A stretch of DNA of 64,000 nt from Marisa cornuarietis (taxonomy: Eukaryota > Mollusca > Gastropoda > Architaenioglossa > Ampullariidae): assembly GCA_004794655.1 (NCBI GenBank), contig SMMW01000622.1, positions 1,054,001 through 1,118,000 of the forward strand, written 5' to 3'. A program made the translations under genes and the position numbers. The stretch's first letter is position 1. Each line of letters opens with the position of its first letter. A model generated the notes under the pieces. It worked only from the letters and a program-made list of their open reading frames with translations. It did not search any database and was not told the DNA's origin. This document shows positions 8,501-16,700 of the stretch, in pieces.

Positions 8501-11095
8501 CCTGTGCAGGACCTACTCCCCATTGCCCAAGAAAGGCCTGGGTGGTGGCCCTGTTAGTTGCTACATCCTTCCTATTGACCAGTCCCATTCAAGGGACAAA
8601 CAAACGGACGAATGAACAAACAAACGAACGAAAGAATGAATGAATACATATTCAAAACAGGCTGAAGGACACCAAAGCACCAGGAGAGAACTACCAATGG
8701 TCATCCCTGTAAATAGGTGTCACATTTAGAGAGATCTGTCAAAACCAAGATCCGGACCCTCAACACTCAGGTCTTTCTTTGTGAATCAGGTTTAGTCAAA
8801 CTTTATATGGGTTGCACGTCTTGGATCTTGCATATGCACAGGCATTTATATGAATTTTGTGGATCGCATCTGTCCATGTGCTCCTGATGAAATAAAGTAG
8901 TATGTGTATATGTCTATAGCTTTAACCCTCTTAGCACTGCATATAAGTATAAGTATTACAAAGACATTGACTAATAACTGTTGACAGTGAAGACAACAGT
9001 GGGTGATGTTTGTTTTTATTATCGCTACTCTTAGGTAAAACATTAGACCAAGAAACCTATATATTTTTGAAAAGAAGAAAGCTTCAACTTTGCAATAAAC
9101 GTAATGAAAATTCTCACAGAAGGCAATGCTGTACTCAACCGATGGACAGAATACTGCAAGGACCTGTACAATTACCAGCTGAAGACCGACGCCAACATTC
9201 TCCAAAACAACCAGACTAGAGACAGTGAACCTGCAGACATACCAGTCCTACGGGAAGAGGTCGAAAAAGCTGTACATAGTCTGAAGGGAGGAAAGTCACC
9301 AGGCGTTGATAATGTACCAGCTGAGCTGCTCAAGCAGGGTGGGGAAGCAACTACAAAAGCCCTAACTGTTCTGTGCCAAAGAGTCTGGGAGTGCAAGGAA
9401 TGGCCCAGAGAATGGACGCAGTCACTAATCATTCCCCTCCCAAAGAAAGGAAACAGCAAACAGTGTCAGAACTACAGAACAATAAGCCTTATCAGTCACC
9501 CAAGTAAAGTCATGCTGAAGGTCATACAGAACCGCATCAGAACCACCGCAGAAGAGCTGCAAGCAGAAGAACAGGCTGGCTTCAGACCACGTAGAAGCAC
9601 AGTTGAGCAGATCTTCAACTGTCGTCTTCTTATAGAAAAGCATCTGCAGCATCAGCGGGACCTTTACCACAACTTCATTGACTTTAAGAAGGCATTTGAC
9701 AGAGTCTGGCACGAGGGGCTATGGCATGTGATGCGGAAATTCAACATTGAAGAAGGGCTTGTCCAAGTCGTTGAAGCGTTGTATAACAGCTCAACGAGTA
9801 CAGTTTTGCTTAACAACCAAATAGGAGCTTACTTTCGTACCACAGTAGGGGTACGTCAAGGATGTCCCCTATCACCCGTGTTGTTTAATATATTCTTGGA
9901 GAACATCATGCTTGAAGCTCTTCATGACCACCATACCTCCATTTCAATCGGTGGAAGACCAATCTGCAACCTAGGCTTTGCAGATGATATAGATCTGTTA
10001 GCAGGTACAAACAAGGAACTGCAAGACCTCACCAACAGACTGACAGACAGCTCAAACGCATATGGAATGGAGACAAGCACAGAAAAGAGCAAAGTTATGA
10101 TCAATGGCAACGGCAAAGCAGAGATCTATATGAATGGGGTACAGCTCGAAGAGGTAAGCAGCTTCAAGTACTTGGGAGCCACTCTCTCCAAGGACGGCAG
10201 CTCCACGCAAGATATCCGCATCAGGATCGCAACAGCAACAGCAGCAATGGCTAGGCTAGATAGGATCTGGCATAGCCACAAGATAAGGTTCACTACCAAG
10301 TACAGGCTATACAAATCCCTGGTAGTGCCGATCCTGCTCTACGGATGCGACACGTGGACTCTACTCGCCGAAACAGAAAGGAGAATCCAGGCATTCGAGC
10401 ACAAGTGTCTGAGGAGGCTGCTCCGGATCTCATACAAAGAACACAAAACCAACGACTTTGTAAGAAACAAGATTGCCACACTGGTAGGACACCAGGAACC
10501 TCTACTATCAACAGTCAAGCGACGTAAGCTGGTCTTCTTTGGCCATGTAACCCGGCACGACACCTTGTCGAAGACTATCCTTCAAGGCACCTTGGAGGGT
10601 AGCCGACGCCGCGGTGGTCAGAGAAAGAACTGGCTTACGAACGTCAAAGACTGGACTGGTCGTCCTGTACAGGACCTGCTGACTATTGCCCAAAACAGGC
10701 AAGAGTGGCGGGCCCTATCAGCTGCCGCGTCTATCCATGTGCTCCCCCCAACGCCAGGTGCCAGGCAAGGGACGACTGACTGACTGAATGAAAATTGCCT
10801 TCCCCATGCTTTCCTGGCAAAGCCACAATCATGGCTCACTGTGCTATAAGGTTAAAATGGCTTTATTTATGGTTTCTTAAAGAGAAAAATCCCTAAAATG
10901 TTTACCTGTAAGATCCTTAATGTTCAACAAAGGTGCACACTTCTGTTGTTTAGGATTAGGTAGACCTTTTGTCAAGTTACCATCGAGGTCAAGAAGAAAG
11001 GATGGATGTTCTCCCTTGTTTTCCATGCCTGAGAGAAAAGCATCAAAGTCTTTGCGCATTCGAATCAATGCTGTGCTGTCCAAAGGTGATTCCAT
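2422..11095 (-). CDS. MAD1L1: MAD1-like mitotic checkpoint coiled-coil protein, N-terminal part (six exons)
   Basis: MAD1 is a long coiled-coil protein of kinetochores and nuclear pores that recruits MAD2 and templates its conversion in the spindle assembly checkpoint. Six minus-strand exons give about 300 residues: 11095-10906, 7243-7086, 6187-6005, 4499-4341, 3100-3019 and 2552-2422. All are heptad-rich (Leu, Glu, Gln, Arg). Two blocks identify the family: 'SHKRARIEFE' in exon 2, matching the SHKRAR-V-E-L-E block of vertebrate MAD1, and 'QQKEDAAVARAM' followed by 'VPGLEKELVKLR' in exon 6, matching QEQDAAIVKNM and LPRLERELKQLR. The start ATG at 11095 has a good context (ACCATGG). The MAD2-binding motif and C-terminal RWD domain lie beyond the left edge. 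Phases agree at every junction except exon 4 to 5, so a small exon may be missing there. Introns host several antisense LINE copies. Confidence 0.85.
3019..3100 (-). CDS. MAD1L1: MAD1L1 coding exon 5
   Basis: A T-rich tract and TTTTCACAG precede this 82-base exon; donor AAA|GTAAAT follows. After one leading base it reads QIKEMRTQLKDLEDVQQKLH, matching the QQIKDLEQKLSLQ region of vertebrate MAD1. The leading base creates the phase mismatch with exon 4. Confidence 0.7.
3775..3965. mobile_element. SINE 3' half with MetaSINE-like core
   Basis: The stretch 'ttttctccgggtactccggt' followed by 'ttcctcccccctccctt' is shared with 47,705-47,770 and, more degraded, 32,015-32,050. The CTCCGGTTTCCTCCC core resembles the conserved central domain of the MetaSINE superfamily as I remember it. 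The tRNA-like head is absent here. It sits in MAD1L1 intron 4, where a missed exon might also lie. Confidence 0.5.
4341..4499 (-). CDS. MAD1L1: MAD1L1 coding exon 4
   Basis: Acceptor GGACAG and donor AAG|GTATTT bound 159 bases (53 codons, phase 0 to 0). It encodes coiled coil with ELQLNVTELEEAKEQLNLQN. The next visible exon needs an incoming phase of 2, so either a short exon between 3,101 and 4,340 has been missed or one boundary here is wrong. Confidence 0.7.
4500..6004. other. MAD1L1 intron 3
   Basis: AT-rich DNA with no recognisable exon, repeat family or RNA gene. Small open frames on the plus strand (for example near 4,544-4,843 and 5,342-5,524) are not supported by splice signals or similarity. 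Confidence 0.5.
6005..6187 (-). CDS. MAD1L1: MAD1L1 coding exon 3
   Basis: Acceptor CTGTATAG and donor AAG|GTTAGT bound 183 bases (61 codons, phase 0 to 0). The product is an Arg/Glu-rich coiled coil containing ELRLKLRQTMETEEAMRNEL and ALEEEIQK. Confidence 0.8.
7086..7243 (-). CDS. MAD1L1: MAD1L1 coding exon 2
   Basis: Acceptor TTTTACAG precedes it and donor TATGTGTG follows. The 158 bases complete the phase-1 codon from exon 1 and end in phase 0. It encodes a charged coiled coil with LLAARSQIALLESQLSSLQ followed by SHKRARIEFETDLEAVKNER, the most diagnostic MAD1 block in the window. Confidence 0.8.
7352..7514. repeat. Microsatellites (AC)n and (CT)n(CA)n
   Basis: (AC)n at 7,352-7,370 and a compound (CT)n(CA)n at about 7,488-7,514, just upstream of a LINE fragment and inside MAD1L1 intron 1. 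Confidence 0.9.
7518..8640 (+). mobile_element. Decayed RTE/BovB-like LINE copy, plus strand
   Basis: The sequence follows the intact copy at 9.1-10.8 kb from the codons for the 'FIDFKKAFDRVW' motif onward: 'gggacctctatcacaacttcatcaacattaaaaaggcttttgac' is nearly the same as 9,658-9,700. Conserved points include a degraded FADD catalytic box near 7,998-8,012 ('tttgcagacgac'), the ARLDRIW/YGCxxWxL region at 8,235-8,360 and the GRPVQDLL end near 8,500. It ends in a (GAAC/GAAT)n tail at about 8,590-8,640. Stops and deletions throughout show it is dead. It is antisense to MAD1L1, in its intron 1. Confidence 0.85.
8645..9102. other. Intronic stretch, possible second LINE remnant
   Basis: Between the two RTE-like copies. 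Plus-strand 8,735-8,770 reads roughly 'TKIRTLNTQVF', which recalls the TKIRxxNxxVxxVLLYG block of other LINE reverse transcriptases, but it is short and broken. The rest shows nothing recognisable. Confidence 0.3.
9103..9112 (+). repeat. Left target-site duplication of the RTE-like insertion
   Basis: AATGAAAATT, repeated exactly at 10,787-10,796 on the other side of the element. Confidence 0.8.
9104..10783 (+). CDS. Non-LTR retrotransposon reverse transcriptase (endonuclease missing)
   Basis: An open frame of 559 codons with no stop. Visible reverse transcriptase blocks in order: 'PLPKKGNSKQCQNYRTISLI' (about residues 113-133), 'AGFRPRRSTVEQIF' (about 160), 'FIDFKKAFDRVW' (about 192), 'GVRQGCPLSPVLFNIF' (about 250), catalytic 'FADDIDLLAG' at residues 292-301, 'FKYLGATLS' (about 353) and a C-terminal basic 'RRRGGQRKNWLTNVKDW' segment. 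In the full element an apurinic-type endonuclease precedes this; the 5' truncation removed it. The apparent start codon ATG 9104-9106 lies in the duplicated host target site, not in the element, so its use is accidental. It is antisense inside MAD1L1 intron 1 and probably not a functional gene. Confidence 0.85.
   Translation: MKILTEGNAVLNRWTEYCKDLYNYQLKTDANILQNNQTRDSEPADIPVLREEVEKAVHSLKGGKSPGVDNVPAELLKQGGEATTKALTVLCQRVWECKEWPREWTQSLIIPLPKKGNSKQCQNYRTISLISHPSKVMLKVIQNRIRTTAEELQAEEQAGFRPRRSTVEQIFNCRLLIEKHLQHQRDLYHNFIDFKKAFDRVWHEGLWHVMRKFNIEEGLVQVVEALYNSSTSTVLLNNQIGAYFRTTVGVRQGCPLSPVLFNIFLENIMLEALHDHHTSISIGGRPICNLGFADDIDLLAGTNKELQDLTNRLTDSSNAYGMETSTEKSKVMINGNGKAEIYMNGVQLEEVSSFKYLGATLSKDGSSTQDIRIRIATATAAMARLDRIWHSHKIRFTTKYRLYKSLVVPILLYGCDTWTLLAETERRIQAFEHKCLRRLLRISYKEHKTNDFVRNKIATLVGHQEPLLSTVKRRKLVFFGHVTRHDTLSKTILQGTLEGSRRRGGQRKNWLTNVKDWTGRPVQDLLTIAQNRQEWRALSAAASIHVLPPTPGARQGTTD
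9113..10786 (+). mobile_element. Young 5'-truncated RTE/BovB-like LINE insertion
   Basis: The insertion is bounded by an exact 10 bp duplication (AATGAAAATT at 9,103-9,112 and 10,787-10,796) and ends in a (GACT)n run after the stop codon, as RTE-type elements do. It begins inside the linker between endonuclease and reverse transcriptase, so the endonuclease half was lost on integration. Its single frame is unbroken, which points to recent insertion. Two other copies of the family, at 7.5-8.6 kb and 49.4-50.3 kb, are badly decayed. Clade is inferred from the C-terminal 'RRxGGQRKxW...EWRAL' region and the tail; Nimb/Ingi-type elements are an alternative. Confidence 0.85.
10787..10796 (+). repeat. 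Right target-site duplication of the RTE-like insertion
   Basis: AATGAAAATT directly follows the (GACT)n tail and matches 9,103-9,112 exactly. Confidence 0.8.
10906..11095 (-). CDS. MAD1L1: MAD1L1 coding exon 1
   Basis: Begins at ATG 11095-11093 and ends at donor GTAAAC (10905 downward) in phase 1. It encodes 63 codons starting MESPLDSTALIRMRKDFDAF, less coiled than the rest, like the poorly conserved head of vertebrate MAD1. Just upstream on the minus strand, 'GAGCAG' before TTACCATGG could be an acceptor, so a separate 5' untranslated exon is possible. Confidence 0.75.
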
Positions 11096-11938
11096 GGTAA
11101 CTGCTCAACAGCTTTTAAAATTACTTGTGAAGTTCTTGTAAATTTGACCTGTCAAACAATTAATAAAATGTTTCATTTCATATTTATCACAATGTTTATG
11201 AAATTAAATTTTGTCAAATAAAAATGCAAATAAATGTATTGTGTACATTAAAACCAAATTTTTCATTGCTAAATTAATATTGACCAGTCCTAAACTCATT
11301 GCCAACTGCGTTTGTAAATTGCATACATCTGATTTAGAGTAAACAAAAATCATCAGTACATGTGTGTGTGTGTGAGAGAGAGAGAGGTGAACAACCTATA
11401 ATCACCAATCAGATGGTGGATAGGAGAGAGATGTAAAGAGCTGGGAGTTTCTCTCCCCTCCCCCTCCCGGTAAGAAGGTAAGAGCATCTCTAGTTCCTTC
11501 TTTTCACTGAAATTATCAGCGATCACAGCAGATTTGGTACACGTATTCTCTACCTTTATTCCAGAGATTGGTTTCAACTGTAATGCTTCTGCTAAGCAGC
11601 CAAGGGTATACAAAGACAACCTATATCTTATAAGAATATAAACGTCGTTACACGTAAAAAAAGAGCGACGGAGAAGACTTTCAGTCTCATGTAAAACATA
11701 AAATGACAAACACGATGCCCATAGGTAGGCATGGAAATAAAACAATACTAATAAATGCATCATTTGTGCTCTTTGAACAGTAATGCAAAGAATAAGACAA
11801 CTTAAAATATGATAATGAATCTAGTAGTGCACACCTGGCCTATTTTGCCCAAACGTCAACAGTTTAGGAGTAAACTCTATGCCAGTCACTTGCATTCCAA
11901 TAAGTTCAAAAGCGTTCTCGAAAAGGTCGAATAGAATT

Positions 11939-11947
11939 ACTTCCGGG
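11939..11947. promoter_or_regulatory. ETS/GABP-like site, candidate MAD1L1 promoter
   Basis: ACTTCCGGG, about 845 bases upstream of the MAD1L1 start codon. ETS/GABP sites of this form are common in housekeeping promoters. If used, a 5' untranslated intron would be needed. Motif only. Confidence 0.3.
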
Positions 11948-13142
11948 AGCATATGAACAGATAACTCTGTTGTCTCTAATGTAATATAACTTTAAGCTCC
12001 TAATGACAATTTTTTTTAAATAAATAAAAATTTTAAAGTCTGAGGATTATGGCTAAAATTAATAAATGAAAAACGAACTACTGAAGCACGCAAATCAACC
12101 AGGCATCGTCTCTCGCTAAAGATAAATTCTGTCTTTCGTAGTTAATGTAGGTTGTATGTTGTCGTCTGCTCGTCTCCTCTCAGTCGTTCTGGGACCACAG
12201 ACCTATAATCTATGTCTAGCTGCGACTGGAACACAATATACACTAATAAGTTCGACATTTCTGAAATCAAATTTGAATTGTGTATGTACATCATCTTCGT
12301 TGGCACAGCGTACCTAGTAAAGCCAGACGTTGTGTATGCGCGTGTGTAACCAGTTTAGCGCATACATGAGAGCTACTAAAATATAGGTGTTTTTTCAGCA
12401 CATACAGCTATTTGTATTTCTAATTTATTTTGATGATCAACCCGTTTTTCTCTGGGCTGTAGCAGTTGCAGAATCGAGAGGAAGTGTATAACCACTTAAA
12501 AATACTAAATGAGATCCCTGGTAACGTGCATGTTGAAAAATGTATGTACGTGTTTAATGTTAACAAGTACATTCTGAAAACGCTTATCAAATTACTTTCT
12601 ATGGTCCCACTTCAATAACAATTAATTGGAATGTGTCATCAGTCTTATCCCTAGGTACCTAAAATCTAGTCTTCGATCCATTCGTCTCAATAAATAATCG
12701 TTATTACTAAATAAAATGCAGATGATATAAAGAGCAGCGTTGAGTCAGGCACGTACACTGGAGAAGAAAAGAGCCTAAAAAAAAATTCCATCACTTGCAT
12801 TTCGACATATTTCAGGAACTAAAAGTTAACTATTACTTAAGCTAATTTGAAAAATAAAAGCTGCAGAGAAAAAGCGACGAGAATAGCTCTTCTTGCATAA
12901 ACCCTAAAATAAATATTTTGTGAGCAGAATGACCTTTTTTGTGAACAGTGGTTAGCGCCCTTAGAGCGAAGCAAGCCCTAAGAAGGCAATCCATCGGATT
13001 ATTTAGGATCTATACGTTATTGAAAATATTATAAAATCGAAGTATACAACGAGTATTATAATTACGGATAGACTGTTTGTACTGTGCGTTAGTCTGCATT
13101 ACGACACAAATTGGTTTCCATTTTTGGAAAGTCAGGCACTTT

Positions 13143-13153
13143 CCAAGATGGCG
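13143..13153 (+). promoter_or_regulatory. YY1-like site, candidate DLG5 promoter
   Basis: CCAAGATGGCG matches the AANATGGCG core of YY1 sites, which in animals often lie just downstream of transcription starts. It is about 320 bases upstream of the DLG5 start codon, a plausible place for the 5' end of the transcript. Motif only. Confidence 0.35.
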
Positions 13154-13471
13154 ATTAGGCACAACCAAGACACTGAACTCGAAATATAAGAAGGTTCATT
13201 TAGTGTGTGTAATAACGTGGTTATCATTAAGATTTGCTTTAAATATTGACTTCAGTTTCCTTCAGGAGAACTCGGTATGTCGAATGTTATTTGTTTGAAT
13301 GTGTCGCATATTTTCTTAGAGATAGCTGAAAACCACAATTTTTTTGTTTATAAATTTCCATTTGGGATTAGTTTGGTGTACATCATCATGTAGTGTCAGC
13401 ATGCTGCGTTTCGTTGATTGCCGGATAGTCCATGAAGCACAAATTCTAGCAATGGCTTGAAAGTCGAAAAA

Positions 13472-13796
13472 ATGGAGTATGGAGGAAAGATGGAAGAAAA
13501 GCTGAAGGAGAGAATTGGATTTCTGCGAGATAAACTTGTGCAAGGTATTGATGTTGATAAACTTGTCGCCATAATCAAACGGGATCAGCTCTTGCCACAC
13601 GATCGTATTGCGGAAATTGACAAACAAACAACTGCCGGAAAACTTGACAAACTGGTGGACGAAATTGTAACAGCTAAAGATGGTGTTTACAGCAAACTAC
13701 TTTCTGCAGTGGAGCAAACCCAGCAATGTCGATTCATGTATGGAGTGCCCTCTAATTCTCCAGCCTATGTTCACAGAACACCGCCAGTACTAACAG
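13472..13796 (+). CDS. DLG5: DLG5 coding exon 1 (CARD-like)
   Basis: Runs from ATG 13472 to donor ACAG|GTACTA, leaving in phase 1. It encodes 108 residues. Six short amphipathic stretches (for example RIGFLRDKLVQGIDVDKLVA, then DRIAEIDKQTTAGKLDKLVD and VYSKLLSAVEQTQQ) have the spacing of a death-fold CARD. The segment aligns with the equally helical, poorly conserved start of vertebrate DLG5. No in-frame stop lies between 13457 and the ATG, but upstream codons are not expected to be translated. Confidence 0.85.
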
Positions 13797-16700
13797 GTAC
13801 TAGTGCAAATATAAGCACTATGTGTGAATAATAATAATGTGATTGTATAAAACACAGGTTTTTGAAATTGCAGTTCCTTAGAAGACTTTGCTTCCAAATA
13901 ACATGTATCTTGATACAACAGAAAGCAATTCACATGGTACTCTCTAAAGATCAAAAAGATCAGGCTGCTTATTAGGCACAATCTAGATAACAATAAGTCT
14001 GCACGTTTTTTTTAGAAAAGGAGATGAGTCTAAATGGATATAATTAGCATATTACTTTAATGTGTTTGGTAAACATTTTCAAGCTTGTCAAAACTTAACA
14101 GTATACCTTAATGTGAGTAGACAAAAAGGTGATAAGTAGATAGCACTTATTTGAGGATCTCATTTTTTAAAACAGGAAATGTCTTCATAGTAATAATAGG
14201 CATAGCCATGCTATGGAATATAGAATCAGATACTGCACCCTTCAGTTTTAAGCTGATTTTACTTGAGCGCTTTGTCACTGAAAACAGTCGTCTGTTTGAA
14301 TTTGATATAAATTACATAAAAATAAGGAAGAAGAAGAAAGATGAATAATCCCCAAACTAAAGAAACTTACAAATGAGACTGATGAAAAATTATATTTATA
14401 ATTAGATAAGTTTTATTATCGATTTCTTTAATGTAAACAAAATTTCATTTCATTAAAGTGTGCTGTTTTCAGTAGAGGAAATATATAATTTTGCTTAAAC
14501 ATTTTATTCTTTTAATTTTTCATGATGGATGGCATTCAGATTTTATCTTCATGACTAAGCAGTTACTGATATTAGCATAGAAAAATATAGAGGAGGAAAA
14601 AGAACACACACAGATTCACACAGACACCGATATATGCAAATGGATATATCCTTTGTTGCAGATGTCCTCAGTTTCTGAAAGTCAAATTTTCATAAAATTA
14701 CCAGTTGTTTTTTTTATATCCGAAGTGTATGAACAGCTGTTAAAGAAATGAGTTTGGCTAGAAAACACCTGGGGCACAGTAAGGTTGTATTCACTAGCTC
14801 TGATGGCTACACACAAAAGTTAGGTAAAATGTTTATAAATGATTTGCAGATTAGAATATTGCAAGGGTAGCTGTCATTCATACAAAAGAGTTTGGAAGAG
14901 TTGGTGGCCTTTGTCAGGTTCAAAAGACCAACAATCTGCCTCTTCCTAAAATATGCTTGGGGCTAGGGGAAGCTTTATAAATTTCTTTTGGAGGTTGGTT
15001 TCACACACCCTAGCATGCAAACAAAACAATAAAAAAAGAATAAGCAAATATACTGCACAATACTTGATATATTTTAAATTATGCATCAGAAAGGTCTCGG
15101 GTGATTCAGATCAATAAAAAGTATGAAATTCTTAAAAAGTTGCATGTTTTAAGTACAAGTGCACAACATTTATTGGGAAGTGAGCGAGAGTGAGCGACAA
15201 TTGGGATTATTCGGACGTTAAAGTCTGCTTTTCTCGTGCTAAAGTAGCAGTTTTTCAAAACCACGAGAATACAGACTTTCAGCGTCCGAATAACCTGAGC
15301 TGTCGCTCATTCTCTCTCTCTGTTTGCTGCCAGTGTTGTGAATGGTGCACTAGTGTGACGTAGTACACTATTAGCAACGCTTGTTGATCGTAAGTACAAA
15401 TTGTAGTGGATAATTAATTAACGGATGGGTTTTGGAGGCTAAATTTTACAGGTTAGATTTATATCACCTGTGTCCACTGATGTATGAAAACTTTGAAAAC
15501 CATTCAATTTGGCCTTTAAGACTCAACTTGTCAAATGACTGGTTCTGTAGAAGAAAATCCGACTAAGTAACTTCTTTTCATTTACAGTATACAAGCCTCA
15601 AAGCATTGATATACATAGAAGTCAGAACTGACTATGATGTCATAGAACTCATATTCTCATCAGTACAGCCAAATTAGAACGTCAGTCATGTATGTCTATT
15701 GAATCCCAGACACTTAATCCCCAGACACTTAATCCCCTAGTCATTTAATCCCCAGACACTTAATCCTCAAAATGAAATTTCAACTTAAAAAATTATGAAG
15801 TGAATGGAAAATTTAATTAAAATTCAAATAATTATTTTCATGTAAAGATCAAAATAAGTTTGACAATTAAAATAATACTTAACTTCAACATTTATAACAT
15901 TAGTTCATAGTTTTTACAACCAGTGGTCTGCTCCTGGTCAGCATGGCCTTGGAACTGGCTGGTTATGTTAGGGAGTCCACCTAGTATCGCCTAGAGGGTA
16001 GATCGCTAATTGTAAACCCAGCGCATCCCAGTCTTACCAGAGTTACCCAGAGTTACCACGCGACACATTTCTCTTACGGTTATAATATTTCACAAAATAG
16101 CACTTTTGAGTGTTGTTTCGCGATTTGGGGGCATTTTTGAGGATTAAGTGTCTGGGGATTAAGTGTCGGGGATTGTGTCCGGTCACCATGTCTATTATGT
16201 TGAAGTTTTGACTTCATTCTGTGAATGTTAATGTTTGGTGATTGTTCACTCAGATTTTGGGAACGGGCAGATTATTATCTTGCAGTAAACACAACCCAGT
16301 CGTTGTAAAAATAGGTCGTAGTCTGGCTAGTCTTGACAAAGACCAGCCTCTCTTTCCTGTGCACATGATATGTTAGGCCAGGTGTGTCACATACAGAGAA
16401 GCAGGATACCTTAATGGTGATGAAGCATCAGATTCAGACTATGCTCTTTTAAAAACCATGGTTGTGACATAATGACTGGAATTATAAAAGACTTTTTTTT
16501 ATAGAGACACTTTGAATACCTGCGTAGATGACACCAAGATCAGATAAATTTCTACCTTACAGAGCTGGTTTTTTTGTGTGAAGATACTAATTATGACGAG
16601 GATTTGAATTTAGAGTTCATGTAACCAACTCTGTGGTGCACATTATATATCATGCAGCTCTAGTACAAAGGCAAATGTTATAGTAGTGATGTTAAATAAC

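Larger units (their letters stand above)
11096..13471. promoter_or_regulatory. Intergenic region between divergent MAD1L1 and DLG5
   Basis: The two start codons are 2.4 kb apart and point away from each other, so this stretch must contain both promoters and 5' untranslated regions. Visible candidates are an ETS-type ACTTCCGGG at 11,939-11,947 and a YY1-type CCAAGATGGCG at 13,143-13,153. A (GT)n(GA)n run lies at 11,362-11,386. A 136-codon minus-strand frame at 11,353-11,763 resembles nothing and is likely chance. Transcription starts cannot be placed from sequence alone. Confidence 0.6.

Noticed and set aside
11353..11763. 136-codon minus-strand open frame upstream of MAD1L1
   Set aside because: No family resemblance, no splice context, and part of it is made of (GT)n(GA)n and pyrimidine-rich repeats. 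It is most likely chance.
13316..13627. Minus-strand frames over DLG5 exon 1 and similar frames over exons 7, 8, 16 and 26
   Set aside because: Shadows of real coding exons on the opposite strand.
15701..15770. Regularly repeated CCCAGACACTTAAT resembling a small CRISPR array
   Set aside because: Units are adjacent with almost no spacers, the inverse copies lie at the other end of the same element, and the genome is animal. It is the terminus of a MITE.
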